Of a DNA stretch of 64,000 bases, positions 57,355 through 64,000 are shown piece by piece; position 1 is the stretch's first letter, and every line of letters begins with the position of its first letter. Origin of the DNA: Solirubrobacter deserti (GTDB lineage Bacteria > Actinomycetota > Thermoleophilia > Solirubrobacterales > Solirubrobacteraceae); the NCBI RefSeq assembly GCF_027587175.1, contig NZ_JAPCID010000009.1, positions 62,001-126,000 on the forward strand, given 5' to 3'. Both the position numbers and the translations under genes were made by a program. The notes below the pieces were generated by a model. It saw only the letters and a list, made by a program, of their open reading frames with translations, was not told the DNA's origin and searched no databases.

Positions 57355-57682
57355 GCCAGCGGTCGTCGACCCTGCGCAGCCGCGTGACCGAGTCGCTGTC
57401 GTAACGCACCGTGGCGCGGTCGCCATCCACGTCGATGTCGGTCACGTGGCCCTCGTGGACGTAGAAGACCGCGACCGGCTCGTTGCCGAGCGTGACGTCC
57501 ATGTCCGCGTCTTCCTCGGGGCAGAACCCGCGTTGCGCGGCGCCCGTGCGCAACGCGCACATCGCGTCCCAGTCGCGGCGCTCGGCCGCCCGTGCGTCCG
57601 CGTCGAGCGTCGCGCGCACGGCATCCTCCTCACCGCAGCCGGTGAAGGCGAGCGCGAGCAGCACGGCGGCGACGCGTTTCAC
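57335..57682 (-). CDS. Small lipoprotein, NTF2-like, copy B
   Basis: 115 residues: a lipobox (VLLALAFTGCGEE), helix AVRATLDADARAAERRDWDAMCALRTGAAQRGFC and strands ending DRATVRYDSDSVTRLRRVDDRWLIDSEG, close to the end of copy A at 55770. GTG start that overlaps the stop of the Mug gene (GTGA), so it is in one operon with the DNA glycosylase. It overlaps the convergent VOC gene by 20 bases. Confidence 0.75.
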   Translation of the reverse strand: MKRVAAVLLALAFTGCGEEDAVRATLDADARAAERRDWDAMCALRTGAAQRGFCPEEDADMDVTLGNEPVAVFYVHEGHVTDIDVDGDRATVRYDSDSVTRLRRVDDRWLIDSEG

Positions 57683-58191
57683 AGGGCCTCAGCATAAGCG
57701 CGGGCCTCGGCGAACCGGCGCGCGAAGTCCGCGGGCGTGTGGTGGGCGTTGAGCCCGCTCGTGTTCGGGAGGATCCAGACCGGGCGGCCGCCGATGGTCT
57801 CGGCCTGCAGGCCGAGCGCGGCCCGGCGGCGCCCGAAGGCGGTCCGGTAGGCGGTGACGCCGACGATGGCGACCAGGCGCGGCCGGAGCTCGGCGACGAG
57901 CCGCTCGAGCTCCGCCGCGCCCGCGCGCAGCTCGTCCGCGCTGAGCTCCGACGCCGCGCGGGTCGGCCGGGGCGCGATGTTCGTGATGCCCAGGCCGTAC
58001 TCGGGCAGCGTGACGTCCTCCTCGGGGGCGAGCAGGCGCGGCGTGAATCCCGACGCGTGCAGCGCGGGCCAGAACCGGTTGCCGGGCCGCGCGAAGTTGT
58101 GTCCGGTCTGGGCCGAGCGCAGGCCGGGGTTGATGCCGACGAAGAGGACCTTCAGGTTCGGGGCGACGATCGGTGGGAGCGCCTGCGTCAC
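57679..58191 (-). CDS. mug: Mismatch-specific uracil/thymine DNA glycosylase (MUG/TDG family)
   Basis: 170 residues with the MUG motif VLFVGINPGLRSAQTGHNFARPGNRFWPALHASGF (GINPG with the catalytic-site Asn) and the C-terminal ILPNTSGLNAHHTP. It excises uracil or ethenocytosine from mismatches. GTG at 58191 is used; another GTG lies at 58200. No ATG fits. The following lipoprotein gene overlaps by GTGA, a pairing with no known logic. Confidence 0.92.
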   Translation of the reverse strand: MTQALPPIVAPNLKVLFVGINPGLRSAQTGHNFARPGNRFWPALHASGFTPRLLAPEEDVTLPEYGLGITNIAPRPTRAASELSADELRAGAAELERLVAELRPRLVAIVGVTAYRTAFGRRRAALGLQAETIGGRPVWILPNTSGLNAHHTPADFARRFAEARAYAEAL

Positions 58192-58248
58192 GGCATGCAC
58201 GATGACGTAGCCCGCGTCGCCGGACGCCGGGAGGGGGAGCGTCGGGCC

Positions 58249-58719
58249 ATGTCCCACATGCACGGTCCCGCCACGGACTTCGATCGCGCCCGCACCCCGG
58301 CGCAGTGGTATTGCCTGCTCGCCGGCGCAGCACTCGCGCTGGCCGGCCTCGCCGGCTTCATCGCCGACGCGAGCTTCGAGTTCGGCGACGGCATCGACGG
58401 CGGCTCGCTGCTCGGGTTCGAGGTCAACGGGGTGCACAACCTCATCCACCTGGCGTCCGGTGCGCTGCTGCTGGTGGCGTCGCCGCGGCGCGACACCGCC
58501 AAGGCGGTGGCGATCGCGTTCGGGGCCACCTACGCGCTCGTCGCCGTGATCGGCCTGATCGACGGCGATGACGTCCTCGGGCTGATCCCGATCAACAGCG
58601 CCGACAACGTGCTGCACGTCGGCCTCGCGCTGGTCGGCCTGGTCGCCGGGCTCGTGTCGCGCAGCGCGAGCCGCCGCGACAGCGACACGCTCGTCGATCG
58701 CACCTCGCCGACCGCCTGA
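58249..58719 (+). CDS. DUF4383-domain membrane protein
   Basis: 156 residues, four transmembrane segments, with the pattern AQWYCLLAGAALALAGLAGFI, FEVNGVHNLIHLASGALLLVASPRR and INSADNVLHVGLALVGLVAG typical of DUF4383. The NGVHNLIHL and NVLHVGL histidine-containing helices are conserved in the family. Function unknown. Its start lies 57 bases from the divergent Mug start. Confidence 0.88.
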   Translation: MSHMHGPATDFDRARTPAQWYCLLAGAALALAGLAGFIADASFEFGDGIDGGSLLGFEVNGVHNLIHLASGALLLVASPRRDTAKAVAIAFGATYALVAVIGLIDGDDVLGLIPINSADNVLHVGLALVGLVAGLVSRSASRRDSDTLVDRTSPTA

Positions 58720-58753
58720 GTCACAACTTCAGGGCCCACGCGATACATAGAGC

Positions 58754-59023
58754 GTGGGTCCTGAGGATGCTCGCACCGATGAAGCGCTGCTGGCCGCGAC
58801 CGCGACCGACCCGCAGGCGTTCGCCGTCTTCTACCGGCGCCACCTGCGGGCCGTGCTCGCGTTCCTCGTGCACCCACCGACGTCCGCACGCTGGTCCCGT
58901 CGCCCGTCGGCCACGCGATCCTCGCCGTCTACCGACGGGGACTTCGTCTCCGGCAGCCTCCGGCTCACCGCCCATCTGCAGGGCGGCGGGACCTGGACGC
59001 AGGAGTGCCCGCTGGGCTTCTAG
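58754..59023 (+). pseudogene. Remnant of an ECF sigma factor joined to an unrelated tail
   Basis: Residues 1-40 (DEALLAATATDPQAFAVFYRRHLRAVLAFLVH) are the start of an ECF sigma factor region 2. From residue 41 the frame turns to low-quality sequence and then SGSLRLTAHLQGGGTWTQECPLGF, which looks like the tail of a beta-rich secreted protein. A large deletion joining two neighbouring genes would explain it. TACATA lies just upstream of the GTG. It is unlikely to make a working sigma factor. Confidence 0.55.
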
Positions 59024-59128
59024 CCGATGCGCCACCGGTCGCCCGGGCGCTTGCGGCCGCCCGGAGCCGACGGCGACCCAACCGGGTCGCCGTCGTCGCA
59101 ACCGGGTATGGTGCGCCGGGGAGAGCGC

Positions 59129-60325
59129 GTGACGCGGTCGGTCACAGAAGAACGCGTGGAGCAGAGCCGCGAACAGGCGTGGGATGAGCTCGTGCGCGTG
59201 CTCCGCGAATCCGGGATCACCGACGGCAAGGGCCCGATCGCGGAACGGATGGCCGAGCGTGTCTTCACGTTGCCGTCGTACCGCAACGTGGACCCCGAGC
59301 TCGTCCGCCAGGGCTGGCTGCGCAACATGAGCGTGTCGATGGTTGGGATGCTCGAGCACCGCGTGCCGGACGAGGACGACGACGACACCCCGCTGCGCGT
59401 GACGGGCGAGTCCCGCGCACGCTCGGGCGTCAATGTCGCCGAGATGCTGCAGACCGCCGTTCAGAACCAGTTGATCTTCATGGAGATCGCGGCCGAGCTG
59501 GCGCCTGAGTCGCCCTGGCGCGACAGCCTGCTGCTCGAGCTCTTCCAGCTCTACCAGGCGTGGTCGGCCTGGGGCTCGGCCGCGCTCGCCGCGGGTCATC
59601 GCGACGCTGAGCTCGAGATGCAGCGCCGCCAGCAGGAACGCCAGGACAACTACGTCAAGCACATCCTGCTCAGCGGCGCGGCCCAGTCGGAGATCGGCGA
59701 CGGCGCCGAGGCGTACGGCCTGGACCCCGACGCCAACTACCACGCCTTCCGCGCGCGGCTGACCGTCGCGACCGACGTGCGCGCGGTCGAGCGGTACCTG
59801 CACGTCGCGCCGTCGGCGGGCCGCCGTGCCGGGTTGATGGCGATCATCGACGGCGACCTGTGCGGGTTCGCGACCAAGCTCCCGGACGCTCCGGCGCCGA
59901 TGCCGATCGGCATCTCCCACGCCGTGCACATGGAGGAGCTCGCGTCCGTGTTCCGGCTCGCGACCCGAGCGCTGGAGACGGCGCACGCGATCGGGCGGGA
60001 GGGGATCGTCGGCATCGACGACCTCGGCCTGCACGCGGCCGTCGTCGCCGACCGTGACCTCGCGGAGCTGATGGTCGCCCGCTACCTGAAGCCGTTCGAG
60101 GAGCTCGGGGCCTCCGGCACCGCCGTGCTGGAGACGGTCGAGCGCTACATGGACAACAACAGCGCGCTGGAACGCACGGCCAAGGAGCTCTACGTGCACA
60201 CCAACACGGTGCGCTACCGGCTGGCGCGGTTCGAGACCGTGACGGGCCGCTCGCTGCGCGACACGCAGACGCTGGTCGAGGTGTGGTGGGCGCTCGCCTG
60301 CCAGCGCCGTCCGCACGCTTTGTAG
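59129..60325 (+). CDS. PucR-type transcriptional regulator
   Basis: About 398 residues: an N-terminal all-helical region (40-190), a GGDEF-like/CdaR middle region, and the C-terminal HTH_30 (MDNNSALERTAKELYVHTNTVRYRLARFETVTGRSLRDTQTLVEVWWAL). Start set by TATGGT at 59107-59112 followed by GGGGAG and GTG at 59129; longer starts at 59108/59111 fall inside that -10-like element. It faces away from the FMN oxidase and amidohydrolase operon immediately downstream and may control it. Confidence 0.85.
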   Translation: MTRSVTEERVEQSREQAWDELVRVLRESGITDGKGPIAERMAERVFTLPSYRNVDPELVRQGWLRNMSVSMVGMLEHRVPDEDDDDTPLRVTGESRARSGVNVAEMLQTAVQNQLIFMEIAAELAPESPWRDSLLLELFQLYQAWSAWGSAALAAGHRDAELEMQRRQQERQDNYVKHILLSGAAQSEIGDGAEAYGLDPDANYHAFRARLTVATDVRAVERYLHVAPSAGRRAGLMAIIDGDLCGFATKLPDAPAPMPIGISHAVHMEELASVFRLATRALETAHAIGREGIVGIDDLGLHAAVVADRDLAELMVARYLKPFEELGASGTAVLETVERYMDNNSALERTAKELYVHTNTVRYRLARFETVTGRSLRDTQTLVEVWWALACQRRPHAL

Positions 60326-60403
60326 CCGCCCACAAATCCGCGCCGCGAACTTCGGCTCCGCCGCCGTAGCCACGGGGCCACGCGCGCGCGAGCGTTCCGC
60401 GGC

Positions 60404-61570
60404 ATGAGGAGAGCCGTGAACCGGGCCAACAACGTGGAGGATCTGCGACGCATCGCCCGCCGGCGATTGCCGAAGGCGGTGTTCGACGTCATCGACGGAG
60501 GGTCGGGGGACGACGTCACCCTGCGCGGCAACCGCGCCGCGTTCGAGACCCTGTGGCTGCGGCCGCGCCCGCTCGAGGACGTCAGCCGCGTCGACCTGCG
60601 CACGACCGTGCTCGGGGAGGACGTCTCGATGCCGCTGCTGCTGGACCCGTGTAGCTTCGCGCGCATGTGCCACCCGCAGGCCGAGCTGGCGGTCGCTCGG
60701 GCGGCGGGCCGGGCGGGCACGATCTACACGATCGCGGGCGGCGCGAGCGAGAAGCCCGAGGACATCGCCAAGGTCGCGATCGGCTCCCTCTGGTACCAGC
60801 TGTACATGATGCCCGACCAGGGCATGAACGAGGCGCTGCTGGACCGCGTCGAGGCCGCGGGCTACCGCACCCTGGTGGTCACGGTCGACACGCCGATCAA
60901 GCCCTACCGCGAGCTGGACCTGCGCAACCGGATCGAGCTGCCGCTGCAGATCACGCCGCGGCTGATCGCGGCCGGCGTCTCCCGCCCGCTGTGGGCCCGG
61001 GACTTTCTGATGGGCAACTCCGGCTCGTCGAACTTCAGCCTCACGCAGGCCAAGAAGGCCTACGACAACTTCGCCGACGCGATCATGCACATGAAGTCGG
61101 TCACGCGCACCGACGTCGCGTGGCTGCGCGAGCGCTGGAAGGGGCCGCTGGTGATCAAGGGCGTGCTGCGCGGCGAGGAGGTGCCGGAGCTGCTCGCGCT
61201 CGGCGTCGACGGGATCGTGGTCTCCAACCACGGCGGCCGCAACCTGGACGGCGTGCCGCCCACGCTGCAGGTGCTGCCGGAGATCGTCGAGGCCGCCGAC
61301 GGGCGCGCCGAGGTCCTTCTCGACGGAGGCGTCCGGCGCGGCACCGACGTCGTGAAGGCGCTCGCGCTCGGCGCCCGCGCCGTGCTCACGGGCCGCCCCT
61401 ACATGTTCGCGCTCGCGGCCGGCGGCGAACCCGGGGTGGACCGCGCCCTCGAGCTGCTGCGCAACGAGATCCACCGCGCAATGGCCTTCTGCGGCGTCAC
61501 CTCGATCGCCCAGATCGACGCTTCGCTCGTCCACCGTCCCGAGCCCGCGCTCACCCCGCTCGCCGTCTGA
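60404..61570 (+). CDS. FMN-dependent alpha-hydroxy-acid oxidase/dehydrogenase
   Basis: 388 residues with the (S)-2-hydroxy-acid oxidase TIM barrel: FMN/active-site HGGRNLDG with His276 and Arg279, Lys252 in LVIKGVL, and the C-terminal LDGGVRRGTDVVKALALGARAVLTGRP phosphate site. It oxidises an alpha-hydroxy acid such as lactate or glycolate, or a longer one. It is followed after 10 bases by an amidohydrolase gene and preceded by a PucR regulator, suggesting a small catabolic operon. Confidence 0.93.
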   Translation: MRRAVNRANNVEDLRRIARRRLPKAVFDVIDGGSGDDVTLRGNRAAFETLWLRPRPLEDVSRVDLRTTVLGEDVSMPLLLDPCSFARMCHPQAELAVARAAGRAGTIYTIAGGASEKPEDIAKVAIGSLWYQLYMMPDQGMNEALLDRVEAAGYRTLVVTVDTPIKPYRELDLRNRIELPLQITPRLIAAGVSRPLWARDFLMGNSGSSNFSLTQAKKAYDNFADAIMHMKSVTRTDVAWLRERWKGPLVIKGVLRGEEVPELLALGVDGIVVSNHGGRNLDGVPPTLQVLPEIVEAADGRAEVLLDGGVRRGTDVVKALALGARAVLTGRPYMFALAAGGEPGVDRALELLRNEIHRAMAFCGVTSIAQIDASLVHRPEPALTPLAV

Positions 61571-61580
61571 GGAGAGACCC

Positions 61581-62732
61581 TTGACCGTCGTCAAATACCC
61601 GATCGTCGACACCGACGTCCACCCCGCCATGAACCCGGCGGTGCCCGGCGTGATGGCGTACCTGCCCCAACGCTGGCGCGACTACGTCGGCGAGATCGGC
61701 ATCATGCGCAACTTCATGACCGGCGGTGAGCGCCCGCGCCACCGCGAGTTCGCGAGCCGATGGGACGCCACCCCGCCCGCGGGCGGCGCGCCCGGCTCGA
61801 ACCCGGAGTTCGCGCGCGCGCAGCTGCTCGACCAGTTCGACATGAGCGGCGCGATGCTCAACGACATCGCGCCGATCTTCCTCAATGGCGGCAAGCACCA
61901 GCCCGCGGAGCTCGCGGCCGCGTTCTGCTCGGCCGTCAACGACCATCGGCGCGACGAGTGGCTGGCCTCGGACCCACGCTGGTACGGCTCGATCAACACG
62001 CCGTACGAGCTGCCGCACCTCGCGGTGGAGGAGATCCGCCGCTGCAAGGAGGACATGGGCGAGTACAACGATCGCTGGAAGCAGGTCATGTTCGCGCCCG
62101 ACAACGCGCGTCCGCCCGGGCATCCGTCGTACTGGCCGATCTACGAGGCCGCCGAGCACTACGGGCTGCCGATCGGCTTCCACGTGCTCGCCAGCCGCAA
62201 GCTCACCTCCTCCGGCAGCTGCAACTTCTACTTCGAGGAGCACTGCGACTGGGCGGCGTTCAACTTCCCGCTGTTGTCGAGCTTCGTCTTCGAAGGCGTC
62301 TTCGACCGGTTCCCGAAGCTCAAGGTCGCGATGATCGAGCTGTCGTGGTCATGGGCGATCCCGCTCGCCTGGCGCATGGACCATGCCTACCGCGTCATGA
62401 AGAGCGAGGTGCCGCACCTGCAGCGCCTGCCGTCCGAGTACATCCGCGACCACGTCTGGTACTCGACGCAGCCGATCGAGGAGCCCGAGGATCCGCGCCA
62501 CATCGACGACGTGCTCGAGCTCTTCGAGGTCTCCGGGATGGCGGACAAGCTCATGTACTCGTCGGACTATCCGCACTGGGACTATGACCCGCCGTCGGCG
62601 TTCCCGAAGGCCGTGAGCGGCGAGCGCATGGGCCGGATCCTGGGCGAGAACGCCGCTGCGCTCTACGGCATCGACCTGATCGAGGGCACGGGCTGGACGC
62701 CCGAGCAGCCCGCGGTCGCCGCCGCCGCGTAG
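61581..62732 (+). CDS. Amidohydrolase-2 family protein (metal-dependent TIM barrel)
   Basis: 383 residues beginning VDTDVHPAMN with the HxH-like metal start (DVH), then FHVLASRKL, MIELSWSWAIPLAWRMDHAY and the terminal metal Asp in MYSSDYPHWDYDPP. The family includes decarboxylases and hydrolases acting on aromatic or pyrone substrates. TTG start with GGAGAG upstream. Linked to the hydroxy-acid oxidase. It overlaps the convergent MFS gene by 70 bases. Confidence 0.9.
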   Translation: MTVVKYPIVDTDVHPAMNPAVPGVMAYLPQRWRDYVGEIGIMRNFMTGGERPRHREFASRWDATPPAGGAPGSNPEFARAQLLDQFDMSGAMLNDIAPIFLNGGKHQPAELAAAFCSAVNDHRRDEWLASDPRWYGSINTPYELPHLAVEEIRRCKEDMGEYNDRWKQVMFAPDNARPPGHPSYWPIYEAAEHYGLPIGFHVLASRKLTSSGSCNFYFEEHCDWAAFNFPLLSSFVFEGVFDRFPKLKVAMIELSWSWAIPLAWRMDHAYRVMKSEVPHLQRLPSEYIRDHVWYSTQPIEEPEDPRHIDDVLELFEVSGMADKLMYSSDYPHWDYDPPSAFPKAVSGERMGRILGENAAALYGIDLIEGTGWTPEQPAVAAAA

Positions 62733-64000
62733 CGAGGGACGAGGGCGCTCGCCGCGACCGCCGCGGCGAGCAGCCCCGCGATCACCCAGAAGGCGGGGGC
62801 GAACCCGTGCGCGACGACGATCGTCGCGCTCAGCGTCGCGCCGACGCTGCCGCCGATCGTCCGCATGATCTGGTTGACGCCGGTGGCCACGCCGCTCTGC
62901 GTCAGGTCGACGGCGCCCATCACGAGGTTGACCATCGCGGCGTAGGAGAGCCCGATGCCGGCGCCCATCACCGCCGAGGCGACCGCCACGCCGGCCACGC
63001 TGCGGTACGCGACCGCGCACAGGACGAACGACAGGCACGAGCACAGCGCGCCGGCCGTCAGGCACGCGCGCGAGCCGAAGCGTGCCTCCAGGCGCCCCGC
63101 CGCCGAGCTGAACGCGAGCAGCGTCACCGTCGACGGGAGCAGCAGCAGCCCCGCGCCGGTCACGTCGGTGCCGAGCAGCGGCGCGAGCTGCGGGATCAGC
63201 AGCCCGAACGCGAACAGCCCCGCACCCAACAGCAGCGTGGTCAGGTTCGTCGTCCAGACCGTGCGCCGCGCCAGCACGCGCATGTCCACGAGCGGAACGG
63301 GCGCCCGCCGCTCCGCCCACACCCACGCCGGGAGCAGCGCCAGACCGGCGGCGCCGAGCACCGCATCGCCCCAGGTCAGGGCGAGCAGCGCCGCCGACAG
63401 CCCGGCGGCCATCAGCGCCATGCCCGTCCAGTGGATGCGCCCGCCGCTCGCCCGCACGGGGGAGGCCGGCACCGTGCGCCAGACGGCGACCGTCGCCAGC
63501 GCGATGCCCGCCAGCGGAAGCCAGAACAGCCAGTGGTAGGACAGGTGCTCGACGACCGGGCCCGCGAGGACGATGCCGGCGCCGGCGCCGGCGCTCAGGA
63601 TCCCCGAGAGGAACCCGAGCGCGCCCGGCACCGCGCGCGGCTCGAGCTCGTCACGCACGATCGCGAAGGCGAGCGGGAACACGCCACCGCCCGCGCCCTG
63701 CACGAGCCGCGCGGCGACGAGCACCTCGATCGAGCTCGCGAGCGCGCCGAGCAACGTGCCGGCGCACAGCACCAGCAGCACCGCGAGCAGCACGCGGTGC
63801 TTGCCGTAGAGGTCGCCGAGCCGGCCGATCACGGGCGTCAGCACCGAGGCGCTGAGCAGGTAGCCCGTCATCACCCAGCTCGCGGTCGCCGGGGTGATCG
63901 CGAACGCGCGCTGAAGGTCGGGAAGCGCCGGGGCCAGGAACGACTGCATCAGCGCGTAGCCGGCTCCGGCGGCGGCCAGCGCGGCCAGCAGGCGCCGGCG
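62663..64000 (-). CDS. MFS transporter (DHA2-like), 5' end outside the window
   Basis: At least 446 residues of an MFS efflux protein with about 14 hydrophobic segments: motif A GRLGDLYGKHRVL, GAGGGVFPLAFAIVRDELEP and GFLSGILSAGAGAGIVLAGP (motif C). The frame stays open to base 64000, with RRRLLAALAAAGAGYALMQS at the edge, so the true start is further up. An internal ATG at 63949 is not the start. A second DHA2-type transporter is at 4981; the two are not close copies. Confidence 0.9.
   Translation of the reverse strand, partial: RRRLLAALAAAGAGYALMQSFLAPALPDLQRAFAITPATASWVMTGYLLSASVLTPVIGRLGDLYGKHRVLLAVLLVLCAGTLLGALASSIEVLVAARLVQGAGGGVFPLAFAIVRDELEPRAVPGALGFLSGILSAGAGAGIVLAGPVVEHLSYHWLFWLPLAGIALATVAVWRTVPASPVRASGGRIHWTGMALMAAGLSAALLALTWGDAVLGAAGLALLPAWVWAERRAPVPLVDMRVLARRTVWTTNLTTLLLGAGLFAFGLLIPQLAPLLGTDVTGAGLLLLPSTVTLLAFSSAAGRLEARFGSRACLTAGALCSCLSFVLCAVAYRSVAGVAVASAVMGAGIGLSYAAMVNLVMGAVDLTQSGVATGVNQIMRTIGGSVGATLSATIVVAHGFAPAFWVIAGLLAAAVAASALVPRYAAAATAGCSGVQPVPSIRSMP

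Overview
The window is very GC-rich, gene-dense DNA with frequent GTG/TTG starts, ATGA/GTGA stop-start overlaps and almost no intergenic space. The gene mix is actinobacterial: three BKACE-type beta-keto acid cleavage enzymes, a ~70-residue biotin carrier protein, a DUF4235/holin/DUF3618 envelope cluster, an ECF42 sigma factor with its DGPF partner, a coproheme decarboxylase and many acyl-CoA enzymes. Together these fit the Thermoleophilia/Solirubrobacterales. The placement is inferred from family content; no rRNA, tRNA, CRISPR array, IS element or phage gene was seen.

Layout. 1-6.5 kb: end of a membrane protein, short BKACE, DUF2188 protein, secreted protein, AONS-family PLP enzyme, biotin carrier + enoyl-CoA hydratase, PlsC, drug-efflux MFS with operator-like repeats. 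6.5-21.8 kb: cupin/SDR pair, secreted M14 carboxypeptidase, acyl-CoA dehydrogenase divergent from an enoyl-CoA hydratase/arginase-like/GAF-GGDEF/carboxyltransferase/PAS-GGDEF/BKACE/thioesterase series, cytochrome P450, ion permease and a DUF2804-like protein. 21.8-31.7 kb: nitrilase-TetR operon with operator, envelope-stress-type cluster of small membrane proteins, AI-2E exporter family protein, DegV, DGPF-ECF42 sigma pair, ABC-2 exporter, PRC-barrel protein, methyltransferase. 31.7-35.2 kb: two paralogous membrane proteins bracket a LuxR-type two-component system. 35-47 kb: glutamine amidotransferase, frameshifted amino-acid permease, serine hydrolase, grxD-bolA divergent from a HesB/IscA protein, paired secreted proteins (one frameshifted), GST, truncated haemoglobin, secreted glycosidase-like protein, TolB-like propeller and a DsbA/thioredoxin-lipoprotein/membrane-protein operon. 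47-64 kb: Na+/H+ antiporter, AlkA-type glycosylase, BKACE, DHH phosphoesterase, dicarboxylate symporter, ChdC, GT4-flippase-like fusion, MerR/VOC block bracketed by two lipoproteins, Mug glycosylase, DUF4383 protein, sigma-factor remnant, PucR-type regulator, FMN alpha-hydroxy-acid oxidase, amidohydrolase and an MFS transporter running off the end.

Functionally the window leans to acyl-CoA and keto-acid catabolism, Fe-S/haem metabolism, cell-envelope proteins and local regulators. The most distinctive non-coding signals are: (i) a dispersed 27-bp palindrome with 13-bp arms and a 1-bp centre (four copies, plus one unrelated-sequence palindrome of identical geometry), two of which supply stop codons to neighbouring genes; (ii) a recurrent TAGNNT/TATCGT hexamer 6-11 bp before start codons, which points to widespread leaderless transcription and includes two divergent pairs with face-to-face -10 elements sharing one TA; and (iii) several operator-like inverted repeats. 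Three local duplications and two single-base frameshifts are also visible. No single clearly new multi-gene system was proven; the best candidates are the palindrome family and the duplicated-membrane-protein/two-component block.
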